From Saccharothrix violaceirubra (GTDB lineage: Bacteria; Actinomycetota; Actinomycetes; Mycobacteriales; Pseudonocardiaceae), in the NCBI RefSeq assembly GCF_014203755.1, contig NZ_JACHJS010000001.1:4092001-4156000 (forward strand): 64,000 bases of DNA, read 5' to 3'. Positions 34,518-43,091 of the stretch are shown here, piece after piece (within the stretch, counting starts at the first letter, position 1; the number at the start of each line of letters is the position of its first letter). A program made the translations under genes and the position numbers. The notes under the pieces are model-generated. The model was not told the origin of the DNA. It was given only the letters and a program-made list of their open reading frames with translations, and searched no databases.

Positions 34518-37091
34518 ATGACCGGAGCGGAACGACGACGGCTCCACGACGCCGAGCGGGGCACACCCTGGCGCCGCTGGGGTCCCTACCTCGCCGACCG
34601 CCAGTGGGGCACGGTGCGCGAGGCGTACGGCGGCGACGCGTGGACGTCCTTCACCCACGACCAGGCCCGCTACCGGGCCTATCGCTGGGGCGAGGACGGC
34701 ATCGCGGGCATCAGCGACGACGCCCAGCGGCTGTGCCTGGCCGTCACGCTGTGGAACGGGGTGGACCCGATCCTCAAGGAACGGCTGTTCGGCCTGGGCA
34801 ACGGCGAGGGCAACCACGGCGAGGACGTCAAGGAGTCCTACTTCCACCTCGACGCCACGCCGACCGCGTCGTACCTGCGGATGCTCTACCGCTACCCGCA
34901 GCGGGAGTTCCCGTACCAGGACCTGATCTCCACCAACCGGGAGCGGGGTCGCGACGAGCCGGAGTACGAACTGGCCGACACCGGGGTCTTCGCCGACGAC
35001 CGGTACTTCGACGTCGTCGTCGAGTACGCCAAGGCCGGTCCGGACGACATCCTGATGCGGATCACCGCCCACAACCGGGGCGACGAGGACCGTACCCTCC
35101 ACGTGCTGCCGACCCTCTGGTTCCGGCACACGTGGTCGTGGGCGGGCGGCGCGGACCGACCGCACCTGCGGGCCACGGCACCGGGCACGGTCGTCGCGCA
35201 CGACCCGGAACTGGGCCGCCGGTCCCTGGTGGTGGACCGCGCGGTCCCGGTCCTGGTGACCGGTAACGAGACCGACAACGAGCGCGTCTTCGGCTCGCCC
35301 AACGAGAGCCCTTACGTCAAGGACGGCATCGAACGCGTCGTCGTGCACGGCGAACCGGGGGCGGTCTCGCCCGACGACGAGGGCACGAAGGCGTCCGCGC
35401 ACTGCGCCCTCGACATCCCGGCCGGGCACAGCGCCACCGTGCGGGTGCGGCTCACCGACGGACCGCCCGACCACGAGGCCGCGTTCAGCGGGTTCGACAC
35501 GATCGTCGCCACCCGGCGGGCCGAGGCCGACGAGTTCCACGTCGAGGTCGCGGGCGCCGACCTGGCAGACGACGAGCGCACGGTCGTGCGCCGGGCGTTC
35601 GCGGGTCTGCTGTGGTCCAAGCAGTTCTACGCGCTGGACGTGGAGCGCTGGCTGACCGAGCGCGGCGTCGACCCGCTCGCGGACACGTCGCTGCCCAACC
35701 ACCAGTGGCGTCACCTGGTGGCCGAGGACGTCGTGGCCATGCCGGACAAGTGGGAGTACCCGTGGTTCGCCGCCTGGGACTCGGCGTTCCACGCGGCGGC
35801 GTTGGCCGCGGTCGACCCGGCGTTCGCCAAGCACCAGCTCGAACTGCTGCTCGACCGCCGCTACCTGCACCCCAACGGCCAGCTGCCGGCGTACGAGTGG
35901 AACTTCGGCGACGTCAACCCGCCAGTGCACGCGTGGGCCGTGTGGTTCGTCTACGAACTGGAAGGGCGCAAGGACAAGGAGTTCCTCGCGAGGACTTTCC
36001 CCCGGCTGCTGCGCTATTTCGACTGGTGGCTCAACCGCAAGGACGCCGACGGCCGCAACGTGTTCCAGGGCGGGTTCCTGGGCCTGGACAACATCGGCGT
36101 GTTCGACCGCAACGCCGCACTGCCCACCGGCGGCCGGATCGACCAGGCGGACGGCACCGCGTGGATGGCGTTGTTCTGCCAGAACCTGATCTGCGTCGCG
36201 CTCGAACTCGGCGAGGTGGAGCAGGCCCAGTCGCTGCTGGAGAACCTGGCGTGGATCTCGGCGGCGGCCCAGCACGAGGGCGTGGGGTTCTGGGACGAGG
36301 AGGACGGCTTCTTCTACGACGTGCTGCGCACCCCCGACGGCGGCCGGGTGCCGCTGCGGGTCAGGTCCGTGGTCGGCCTGCTGCCGCTGGCCGCCGCCAC
36401 GGTCGTGGACGGCGAGGTGCGCACGCGTTTCCCCCAGGTGGTGGACGACGCGGCCGCGTTCCTGGAACGGCACCCGGCCGTGGCGAACTCGCTGTGGGGC
36501 CGCGGTTCCCAGGCGAACGGGTCCGGGACGGTGCTGTTCTCGCTCTTCGACGAGACGCGGCTGCGGCGCCTGCTGGCCCGGATGCTCGACGAGGACGAGT
36601 TCCTGAGCCCGCACGGCATCCGCTCGTTGTCGCGGTGGCACCTCGAACACCCCTATGTGTTCACTGTGGACGGCCAGGAGCACCGGGTCGGCTACCTGCC
36701 CGCCGAGTCCGACAGCTCGATGTTCGGCGGCAACTCGAACTGGCGCGGGCCGGTGTGGTTCCCGATCAACGTCATGCTCATCCGGGCGTTGCTGCACCTG
36801 CACGTCCACTACGGCGACAAGTTCACCGTCGAGTGCCCGACCGGATCGGGCCGCCACCTGACGCTGCGGCAGGTGGCGGGCGAGATCGGCGACCGGTTGT
36901 TCTCGACGTTCCTGCCCGACGACTCCGGTGTCCGCCCGTCCGACGGCGGCGGACCCGAGGACCCGGCGTTGTTCCACGAGTACTTCCACGGCGACGACGG
37001 CACCGGGTTGGGCGCCGCCCACCAGACCGGGTGGACCGCGACCGTGGCACTGCTCCCGGCGCTGCTGCGCGGGACCGGGACGAGCCGATGA
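34518..37091 (+). CDS. MGH1/GH63-like glucosidase
   Basis: Cytoplasmic protein of 857 residues with the (alpha/alpha)6-barrel glucosidase build. The N-terminal third is beta-rich (HVLPTLWFRHTWSWAGG). The barrel has KWEYPWFAAWDSAFHAAAL (about 410-430), YEWNFGDVNPPVHAWA, and the late SSMFGGNSNWRGPVWFPINVMLIRAL, matching MGH1-type glycoside hydrolases related to GH63; these hydrolyse alpha-glucosides such as glucosylglycerate or mannosylglycerate. No signal peptide. ATG 34518 lies 2 nt after the previous stop and the end overlaps the GH13 gene (ATGA). Pairing with a GH13 enzyme suggests turnover of an intracellular glucoside or glycogen-like reserve. Confidence 0.88.
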   Translation: MTGAERRRLHDAERGTPWRRWGPYLADRQWGTVREAYGGDAWTSFTHDQARYRAYRWGEDGIAGISDDAQRLCLAVTLWNGVDPILKERLFGLGNGEGNHGEDVKESYFHLDATPTASYLRMLYRYPQREFPYQDLISTNRERGRDEPEYELADTGVFADDRYFDVVVEYAKAGPDDILMRITAHNRGDEDRTLHVLPTLWFRHTWSWAGGADRPHLRATAPGTVVAHDPELGRRSLVVDRAVPVLVTGNETDNERVFGSPNESPYVKDGIERVVVHGEPGAVSPDDEGTKASAHCALDIPAGHSATVRVRLTDGPPDHEAAFSGFDTIVATRRAEADEFHVEVAGADLADDERTVVRRAFAGLLWSKQFYALDVERWLTERGVDPLADTSLPNHQWRHLVAEDVVAMPDKWEYPWFAAWDSAFHAAALAAVDPAFAKHQLELLLDRRYLHPNGQLPAYEWNFGDVNPPVHAWAVWFVYELEGRKDKEFLARTFPRLLRYFDWWLNRKDADGRNVFQGGFLGLDNIGVFDRNAALPTGGRIDQADGTAWMALFCQNLICVALELGEVEQAQSLLENLAWISAAAQHEGVGFWDEEDGFFYDVLRTPDGGRVPLRVRSVVGLLPLAAATVVDGEVRTRFPQVVDDAAAFLERHPAVANSLWGRGSQANGSGTVLFSLFDETRLRRLLARMLDEDEFLSPHGIRSLSRWHLEHPYVFTVDGQEHRVGYLPAESDSSMFGGNSNWRGPVWFPINVMLIRALLHLHVHYGDKFTVECPTGSGRHLTLRQVAGEIGDRLFSTFLPDDSGVRPSDGGGPEDPALFHEYFHGDDGTGLGAAHQTGWTATVALLPALLRGTGTSR

Positions 37092-38518
37092 GCGGGTGGC
37101 CGGACAGACCGGTGATCCACCAGATCAACACCGCGGTGTGGCTGGACTCGTTGTCCCGACAGGAAAGACGCGTGGTCACGCTGGGCGACGTGCCCGAGTC
37201 CACCTGGGACGCACTCTGCGGACCGGGACTGGACGCGGTGTGGCTGATGGGCGTGTGGGAACGCAGTCCGCTCGGCCTGGAGCTGTCCGGACGGCCGATC
37301 GGGCCGGGCGCGGTGGGCTCGCCGTACTGCGTGCGGCGGTACGTGGTCGACGCGGCGTTCGGCGGGCCGGACGGATTGGCGGCGGCACGGGAGACGCTCG
37401 CCCGGCGCGGCGTCAAGCTCGTGCTGGACCACGTGCCCAACCACGTCGCGCCCGACCACCCCTGGGTGGCCGAACGGCCGGAGCTGTTCGTCCGGGGCAC
37501 GCCGGCCGACCTGGCGGAGGCACCGTCGGAGTGGCTGGAGACGCCGGGCGGCGTGCTGGCGCGCGGGCGTGACCCGTACTTCCCGCCGTGGCCGGACGTC
37601 GTGCAGCTCGACGCGTTCTCGCCGGACCTGCGCGCGGCGACGGCCGAGACGCTGACCACGATCGCCGACCAGTGCGACGGCATCCGCTGCGACATGGCGA
37701 TGCTGCCCACGAACGGCGTGTTCGCCCGCACGTGGCACGGCCGGACCGGGCCGGCGCCCGCCGCCGAGTTCTGGCCGTCGATCCTGGACACCGTGCGGGC
37801 CCGGCAGCCGGGCACGGTGTTCATCGCCGAGGCGTACTGGGACATGGAGTGGACGCTCCAGCACCAGGGCTTCGACTTCTGCTACGACAAACGGCTCTAC
37901 GACCGGCTGATCGGGCTGAACCCCGGCGCGGTGCGCGACCACCTCGACGCCGACCCGGACTACCAGGCCCGGCTGCTGCGGTTCCTGGAGAACCACGACG
38001 AGCCGCGGGCCGCGTCGCGACTGCCGGTCGACGCGGAGCGGGCCGCCGCCGTGGTCGTGGCGACGCTGCCCGGCGCGACGCTGTGGCACGAAGGCCAGTA
38101 CGAGGGCCGCCGGGCGCAGGCGCCGCTGTTCGACCGGCGCCTGCCCGACGAGCAGGTGGACGTCGGGCTCGCGGCGTGGCACCGGGCGTTGCGGGCGATC
38201 GCGGCGCAGGTGCGCACGGGCACGTGGGAGCAGCTCGAACCCGAGTGCTGGCCGGACAACCACAGCGGGCGTGAGCTGCTGGCGTGGACGTGGAGTCCGC
38301 CGGTCGGCGACCGCCACCTCGTGGTGGTCAACCTGTCGCCGGGGCCCGCGCAGGCCCGGCTGCGGTTGCCGTGGCGGCACCTGGCCGGCCGGACGCACCG
38401 GTTGGCGGACCTGCTGTCCGGCACGGCGTTCGACCGCGAGGGCGACGAACTGGCCGAGCAGGGATTGTACGTGGCGCTGGAGCCGTGGGGACACCACGTC
38501 TTCGCGATCACGGGGTGA
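37088..38518 (+). CDS. GH13 alpha-amylase family hydrolase
   Basis: Protein of 476 residues with the GH13 barrel: conserved region I LVLDHVPNH (111-119), nucleophile Asp202 in GIRCDMAM, acid/base Glu248 in FIAEAYWDMEW and Asp304 in ENHDEPR. A small beta-domain follows (LLAWTWSPPVGDRHLVVVNLS). No signal peptide, so it acts inside the cell on alpha-glucans, trehalose-type sugars or sucrose-like substrates. The barrel is compact, lacking the long domain B insert of true alpha-amylases. Last gene of the AI-2E/DUF7144/MGH1/GH13 chain, followed by a strong terminator. Confidence 0.9.
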   Translation: MSGWPDRPVIHQINTAVWLDSLSRQERRVVTLGDVPESTWDALCGPGLDAVWLMGVWERSPLGLELSGRPIGPGAVGSPYCVRRYVVDAAFGGPDGLAAARETLARRGVKLVLDHVPNHVAPDHPWVAERPELFVRGTPADLAEAPSEWLETPGGVLARGRDPYFPPWPDVVQLDAFSPDLRAATAETLTTIADQCDGIRCDMAMLPTNGVFARTWHGRTGPAPAAEFWPSILDTVRARQPGTVFIAEAYWDMEWTLQHQGFDFCYDKRLYDRLIGLNPGAVRDHLDADPDYQARLLRFLENHDEPRAASRLPVDAERAAAVVVATLPGATLWHEGQYEGRRAQAPLFDRRLPDEQVDVGLAAWHRALRAIAAQVRTGTWEQLEPECWPDNHSGRELLAWTWSPPVGDRHLVVVNLSPGPAQARLRLPWRHLAGRTHRLADLLSGTAFDREGDELAEQGLYVALEPWGHHVFAITG

Positions 38519-38521
38519 ACG

Positions 38522-38557
38522 GCGTCCCGGGGTCCGTCCGGACGGACCCCGGGACGC
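38522..38557. terminator. 36-bp perfect palindrome terminator
   Basis: Two perfect 18-nt arms with no spacer (GCGTCCC at one end, GGGACGC at the other) start 4 nt after the GH13 stop and are followed by TTCTCC. Probably the end of the four-gene operon; long enough to act from both sides. Confidence 0.8.
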
Positions 38558-38563
38558 TTCTCC

Positions 38564-38605
38564 ACAGCGGTTTCCCTACAGCGGTTTCCCTACAGCGGGT
38601 TCCCG
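38564..38605. repeat. Three tandem 14-bp units at the oxidase stop codon
   Basis: Units of the form ACAGCGGTTTCCCT at 38564-38577, 38578-38591 and 38592-38605 (the last with two changes). The TAG of the multicopper oxidase gene (38590-38592) lies where two units join, so unit gain or loss would alter its C-terminus. Confidence 0.7.
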
Positions 38606-40476
38606 CTGCTGCGGGTGTCCTCGGCGACCTCGCCGTGGTGGTGGCCGCCGCCGAAGCGGTGCACGTGGAAGCGCGCGGCCTCACGCGGCATGACCACGAA
38701 CGGGCGCATCATGCCCTCGTCCTCGTGGTCGAGGATGTGGCAGTGGTACATGAAGTTCCCGGTCGCGCCGTCGAAGCGGCCGGCGATCGTGAGCCACTCC
38801 CCCGCACCCACGACGTAGGTGTCCTTCCAGCCCTCCTCCTGCGGGTCGAGCGCGCGGCCCGGACCGGGGACCGGCAGGGGCGTGGTCGTGCCGCCGACCG
38901 CGACGTCGAAGCCCGGCGCCGCGCCGGTGGCCGGGTCGATCGGGTACGCGGTCCGGGTGAGCGCCTGGAACCGGGCCAGGTGGACGTGCATCGGGTGGGC
39001 CGGGCCGCCCAACTGGAGGAAGTTCCACACCGCCCAGCGATCGTGGTCGATGAACACGCTCGTGGTGTCGTCGAACAGGCTCGCGACGCGCTCGAACGTG
39101 CGCACCCGCCCGGAGTTCGGGTCGGTGATCTGGAGGATGCCCGGGGCGGGCAGCGTGGTCGGGATCCGCTCCGGGTCGGTCACCTCGACCAGTTCCCACA
39201 TGCCCGGGTGTCCCTCGCCGCCGGTGCCCGGCGGGACGAGCGCGATGAAGATGTGGTCGTGGTCGTCGGGCACGGTCGTGCCGTGGTGCAGCCGCACGTA
39301 CGACGGCGACAACGTGGTCGGCAGCCGGAACCGGTCGCGGCGTTCCCGGTCCTCCACGCGGAACTGCATGATGTCGGGCTCGGGTGCGGCGTTGGGCTGG
39401 GCGTTGGTGAGCTTGAGCCGACGGCCGCGCAGGCGGGCGAAGTCGATCAGCAGGTCGGCGCGTTCGGCCGGTGCCATGAGCAGGCCGCCGGTGGGCAGGG
39501 CGGCGGGTCGGGGCAGGAGACCGCTGTCCGTGCCGATCTGCCGGACGTGCCGGTCCAGCGACTCGCCGGTGTCCTCGTCGACCAGGCGCAGCCGGTAGAA
39601 CCGGGCGTTGGACGTGTTGACCACCCGGAACCGGTACCAGCGGGCCTCGACGTCCAGGTGCGGCCAGATGACGCCGTTGACCAGTGTGAACGGGCCGCTG
39701 AACGGGATGTGCAACACCTGGCCCGAGGCCGTGGTGAGGAACGGGACCTTGTAGAGCAACTGGCCGGTGAGGTCGCCGTCCGCGTCCGTGTCGAGGTTGC
39801 GGTCGGCGATGATCAGCGGGATCTCGTGCTCGCCGGACGGCAGCCGCAGGGACGCCTCCTCCCGGTCCCGGATCAGGTACATGCCGGCCAGGCCGGCGGC
39901 GACGTTGAAACGGGTAATTGCCATCGCGTGGTCGTGGTACCACAGGGTTGTGGCCGGTTGGGCATTCGGATACTCGGCGAGTTGCGAATCCCCTTTGAGC
40001 AGGGCGTTGTGCGCCCAGCCGTCGTTGCCGCCGCCGGTGCGCGCGCCGTGCAGGTGCACGACGCCCCACGACGGCAGGTCGGCGACGCCGTCGATGAGCG
40101 TGACGCCGGCGGGCAGCGTGCCGTCCGGGTTGCGGAAGCCGGGCGCGTTCTGCGGTGCGGAGGTGATCGGCGCCTGGACCCCGATCAGCGGGATCTTCCC
40201 CTCGATCTCGTTGGTCCAGGTGATGCGCAACCGGCGACCGCTGCGGACGTCGATCGTCGGTCCCGGGAAGTGGCCGTCGTAGGCCCAGACAGTGGTCGGC
40301 GGCAACTGCGAGTGCAGCCGGACCTCGGTGCGGATCATCGTGACGTTCAGGGTGTCCTGGTGCCACGACAAATGCGGCCGGATGACCGGCGGAATGCGGA
40401 GCGGGTCGCGGAACTTCTCCAATCCGAACGTCGGCCCCGCGGCGACGGAAACCGAACGATCGACTGTTTCTGTCAT
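38590..40476 (-). CDS. Multicopper oxidase of the CotA/phenoxazinone synthase type
   Basis: Protein of 628 residues with all copper sites: HLHG (141-144), WYHDH (179-183), HPMHVH in the C-terminal domain and the HCHILDHEDEGMM block, whose Met is the type-1 axial ligand. Length and the long insert with LLKGDSQLAEYPNAQP resemble phenoxazinone synthase, bilirubin oxidase and CotA laccase. It oxidises aminophenols, phenols or metals with reduction of O2 to water. No signal peptide is visible, as in CotA and PHS. A His-rich tail (FGGGHHHGE) may bind copper. ATG 40476 follows a G-run (7-nt spacing). No phenoxazinone pathway genes are near, so the substrate is open. Confidence 0.9.
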   Translation of the reverse strand: MTETVDRSVSVAAGPTFGLEKFRDPLRIPPVIRPHLSWHQDTLNVTMIRTEVRLHSQLPPTTVWAYDGHFPGPTIDVRSGRRLRITWTNEIEGKIPLIGVQAPITSAPQNAPGFRNPDGTLPAGVTLIDGVADLPSWGVVHLHGARTGGGNDGWAHNALLKGDSQLAEYPNAQPATTLWYHDHAMAITRFNVAAGLAGMYLIRDREEASLRLPSGEHEIPLIIADRNLDTDADGDLTGQLLYKVPFLTTASGQVLHIPFSGPFTLVNGVIWPHLDVEARWYRFRVVNTSNARFYRLRLVDEDTGESLDRHVRQIGTDSGLLPRPAALPTGGLLMAPAERADLLIDFARLRGRRLKLTNAQPNAAPEPDIMQFRVEDRERRDRFRLPTTLSPSYVRLHHGTTVPDDHDHIFIALVPPGTGGEGHPGMWELVEVTDPERIPTTLPAPGILQITDPNSGRVRTFERVASLFDDTTSVFIDHDRWAVWNFLQLGGPAHPMHVHLARFQALTRTAYPIDPATGAAPGFDVAVGGTTTPLPVPGPGRALDPQEEGWKDTYVVGAGEWLTIAGRFDGATGNFMYHCHILDHEDEGMMRPFVVMPREAARFHVHRFGGGHHHGEVAEDTRSSGNPL

Positions 40477-40981
40477 GCAATCGCCCCCTGGCGTAGGTCC
40501 ACGGCGCGGCGGCGGGCCGCGCGTCCCATACAGGTCGGATTCGGGAGTCCCGCCTCCGCACGGGCCTCCTGACATGCTGCAAGCATGCCAGGCAACGGCC
40601 CGGAAATCCGGGGAACGACATTCGCGCCACATTTGTTCGACAAACGGCGACCATTCGGTTACAAACCGTGGACCGACCACCCCGATAATTCCACCCGGAA
40701 TGGCAACATCGCGGCCGTCGATATAATTCCGCGAGATTCCGGACCCGCCGACGTCCGACACGCTTCCGGCCGACGGCGACCCGAGGAAGCGAGCACCCCT
40801 CAATGGACCGGGTCGCATGCGGAGAGACCCGAGTCTCCCCGGACGGGTGACGAGGCCGACTGTCCGGCGAAATCGAGGCACTCGATTCACGGTCCGCAAC
40901 AGTGCGACAACGGGCACGCTGGTACTGTCTCCGCTTCGGTTCCGAATCGGATGAAAATCGTTGACTTCGCAAGGGAAATCC
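40477..40981. other. 505-bp intergenic region between the oxidase and the CMP-kinase-like gene
   Basis: Divergent gap of lower GC than its surroundings around 40615-40745, with GGAATnn(n)ATTCC-like short dyads near 40680-40740. No supported reading frame. It must hold the promoters of both genes; I cannot point to a clear -35/-10 pair. Confidence 0.6.
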
Positions 40982-41652
40982 ATGTCACATCATATCGAGG
41001 CCCCGGTGATCGTGGCGGTCGACGGACCCGCCGCCGCCGGAAAGACCACCAGCAGCCTGGTGCTCGCCGACACCTTCGGTCTCGAATACCTCGAAAGCGG
41101 TCGGACCTACCGGATCCTCGCGTTCGAAGCGTTGCGACGCGGAATACCGACCGACCCGCCGCACTGGCCGCGTTGTGCGACGAACTGCTCGACGAAAACC
41201 GGACCCGCGGTCTGCTCACCTCCGACCGGTACCCGGGCCGCGAACTGCGGTCGGCCGCGGTCACCGGCGCGGTCTCCGCCGTGGCCGGCATCGCCGGGTT
41301 GCGGGACCGGGTCACCGCGCTCGTCCGGCTCTGGGCCCGCACGAGGAAGAAGTGCGTGATCGAGGGACGGGACATCGGCACCGCGATCTTCCCCGCCGCG
41401 CCGGTCAAGTTCTACCTCACCGCGACGCCCGAGGTCAGGGCGACCAGGCGGGTCGCGCAGGAACGGCGCGACACGTACGAACAGGTGCCGGCGGACGTGA
41501 TCAGGCGCGACCGGGCGGACATGACCCGCTCCGCGTCCCCTCTCGAACCCGCCGCCGACGCCGTCACGATCGACACCACGTCGCTCACCCTGCGCCAGGT
41601 CGTCAAACGCATGATCGCGGTGTGCCGCAGTCGCGGCGTGACCGTCCCGTGA
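40982..41652 (+). pseudogene. (d)CMP kinase-like gene with a one-base frame break
   Basis: CMP kinases phosphorylate CMP and dCMP with ATP. The first frame carries IVAVDGPAAAGKTTSSLVLAD (P-loop, about residues 10-30), YLESGRTYRILAFEALRRGIP; the second, offset by -1, continues PAALAALCDELLDENRTRG, then KCVIEGRDIGTAIFPAAPVKFYLTATPEVRATRR and the C-terminus at 41652. The junction is at about 41152-41158, where one base appears to be missing. The repaired product would be about 223 residues, full length for the family. Start ATG 40982 has AAGGGA. It is probably an accessory copy. The frame break is either real decay or a sequencing indel; the downstream gene overlaps its stop, which suggests the operon was functional. 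Confidence 0.8.
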
Positions 41653-42080
41653 GGTATCCGAAGGCCGTGACGTCCCGCCCGACCCCGCATTCCGGTTGTC
41701 TGTTCTGCCGACCCGACGACCCGGAGAGCAACGAAGTGCTGGTCGAGGGTGATCTCGTGTACGTGCGGCGGGACAACTACCCCGCGGCGAAAGGGCATGT
41801 CGAGGTGGTGCCGCTCCGACATGTGGAGTCGTATTTCGACCTGACGCCCGAAGAGGCCGCCGAAACGCACGAACTCGTCAAGAAGGCACGACGGATGCTC
41901 GACGAAGAGTTCCACCCGGACGGGTACACGATCGGGATCAACGAAGGCCGCGCCGCCGGACGAACCGTGGACCACGTGCACATCCACCTGATCCCCCGGT
42001 ACACGGGCGACGTCGCGGACCCCCGGGGCGGGGTGCGCCACGTGCTGCCGGGCACCGATCCGGACCGGTGGGGTGCCTGA
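41649..42080 (+). CDS. HIT family nucleotide hydrolase or transferase
   Basis: Protein of about 143 residues with the HIT signature HVHIHLIPR near the C-terminus and the N-terminal CLFC pair. HIT enzymes act on AMP-type phosphoanhydrides or phosphoramidates. Full family length. The GTG at 41649 overlaps the stop of the CMP-kinase-like gene (GTGA); a second GTG at 41667 is possible. Paired with a nucleotide kinase and a second, diverged HIT protein convergent to it, so a nucleotide-metabolism unit is likely. Confidence 0.88.
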   Translation: MRYPKAVTSRPTPHSGCLFCRPDDPESNEVLVEGDLVYVRRDNYPAAKGHVEVVPLRHVESYFDLTPEEAAETHELVKKARRMLDEEFHPDGYTIGINEGRAAGRTVDHVHIHLIPRYTGDVADPRGGVRHVLPGTDPDRWGA

Positions 42081-42095
42081 ACCAGGCTTCCGCGC

Positions 42096-42188
42096 TCAGA
42101 TGCACTCGTCGGACTGGTGTCCGGCCAGCGGGACGACGGTGTCGGCGAGTCTCGTCGGCTCGTCGGAGAACACCACGTCACCGGGCAT
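42096..42188 (-). CDS. 30-residue frame at the end of the second HIT gene, or its frameshifted tail
   Basis: ATG 42188 overlaps the stop of the HIT-like gene by 11 nt. The product starts MPGDVVFSDEPTRL and ends GHQSDECI, with coding-type third-position GC throughout. It may be a separate tiny gene or the lost C-terminus of the HIT-like protein after a frameshift near 42190-42210. Confidence 0.3.
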   Translation of the reverse strand: MPGDVVFSDEPTRLADTVVPLAGHQSDECI

Positions 42189-42882
42189 CGGACCGGCCCC
42201 ATCCGCCCGCGCGGGCGAGCCGGTCCGGCCAGTCGGCGACGCGCCGCATCGTCGTGCGCAGGTCGTCTTTGCGCACCACCACCGCGTAGTCCCATTCCGG
42301 GTCCCGAATCGACAACGCGGCACCGGCCAACGATCGGAGATACTGCCGTTTCTGCGCCGCACTCGGCACATAGACCCGGCACCGCCCGTCGAACAGCCGC
42401 AGGAAATAGGCCGATTCCAGCCAGGGCGGACGCGCCAACGCGCCGAGCGAAGGCAGGTCCCGATACCTCAGGCCGTCACCGGCGAGCATGGCGTCCACGA
42501 CGCCGCCGTCCACCGGGAGGAAGTGCAGACGCGCGTGCGTCATGCACGCATGGCTCTCCTGGTCGACGCCCGAGCCGTGCTCCGGAACCAAGGGCTCCCG
42601 GGACGTCTCCGCGTACAGGGCCGTGATCCGCTCCACGAGGAGTTCGGTCTCGTCCGGATGCGCGGCCAGTACCCGCGCGAACGACAGGTGGTGCGCACGG
42701 GGCAGCAGCAGGAGGTGGCCGACCGTCAGCGGGGACATGTCGACGAGCAGCTCGAAATCCGGCGTCGAATAGACGCGGCGGGACGGCGGATCGCCCTCGT
42801 AGAAACGGGCGAATGCCGTGTCGGCGGCACCCGAGATCTCTTCGCAGAAATCCGCGCCCGCGCACTGGACGGCACTGGTCAT
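42178..42882 (-). CDS. Diverged HIT-like protein, 234 residues
   Basis: HIT-fold relative: VDMSPLTVGHLLLLPRAHHLSFARVL aligns with the HIT hinge (GHLLVVPKEH pattern), and ACMTHARLHFLPVDGG stands where HxHxH is expected, giving H-x-x-x-H in place of three alternating histidines. The chemistry may therefore differ from canonical HIT enzymes. An extra 90-residue C-terminal part (YFLRLFDGRCRVYVPSAAQKRQ) is not in ordinary HIT proteins. ATG 42882 has GGGGAGGGA closely upstream. The promoter region carries a perfect palindrome (42929-42940). Converges on the canonical HIT gene. Confidence 0.75.
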   Translation of the reverse strand: MTSAVQCAGADFCEEISGAADTAFARFYEGDPPSRRVYSTPDFELLVDMSPLTVGHLLLLPRAHHLSFARVLAAHPDETELLVERITALYAETSREPLVPEHGSGVDQESHACMTHARLHFLPVDGGVVDAMLAGDGLRYRDLPSLGALARPPWLESAYFLRLFDGRCRVYVPSAAQKRQYLRSLAGAALSIRDPEWDYAVVVRKDDLRTTMRRVADWPDRLARAGGWGRSDAR

Positions 42883-42928
42883 GACTCCCTCCCCGGTGTC
42901 GTTTCCGGCCCGACGGGCCGCCGGCAAG

Positions 42929-42940
42929 GCTAGATCTAGC
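42929..42940. promoter_or_regulatory. Perfect 12-bp palindrome GCTAGATCTAGC
   Basis: Lies 47-58 bp upstream of the HIT-like start on the minus strand. AT content is far above the surroundings, and perfect symmetry suggests a dimeric repressor site. Confidence 0.35.
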
Positions 42941-43044
42941 GCATGGCCCGGCCACCGCAGGACGCTCCCGGGAAACTCGACCCGATTGTCGCAGCGCCTA
43001 CGCCCGCAATTGTGCGGCCCGTCGGAATATCCGGACACGGCACG

Positions 43045-43061
43045 CCGGGAAAAATTCCCGG
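43045..43061. promoter_or_regulatory. Dyad CCGGGAA-AAA-TTCCCGG
   Basis: Seven-nt perfect arms around AAA, just before the MazG-like remnant. Could be an operator or a weak bidirectional terminator. Confidence 0.3.
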
Positions 43062-43091
43062 ACGACACGGATCCGAACTGGACGGAGAATA

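Noticed and set aside
38590..40476. Actinomycin-type phenoxazinone biosynthesis cluster
   Set aside because: The multicopper oxidase resembles phenoxazinone synthase, but no NRPS or aminophenol pathway genes lie nearby.
40982..41652. Programmed -1 frameshift in the CMP-kinase-like gene
   Set aside because: No slippery heptamer or downstream pseudoknot stands out at 41150-41160; simple indel or assembly error is more likely.
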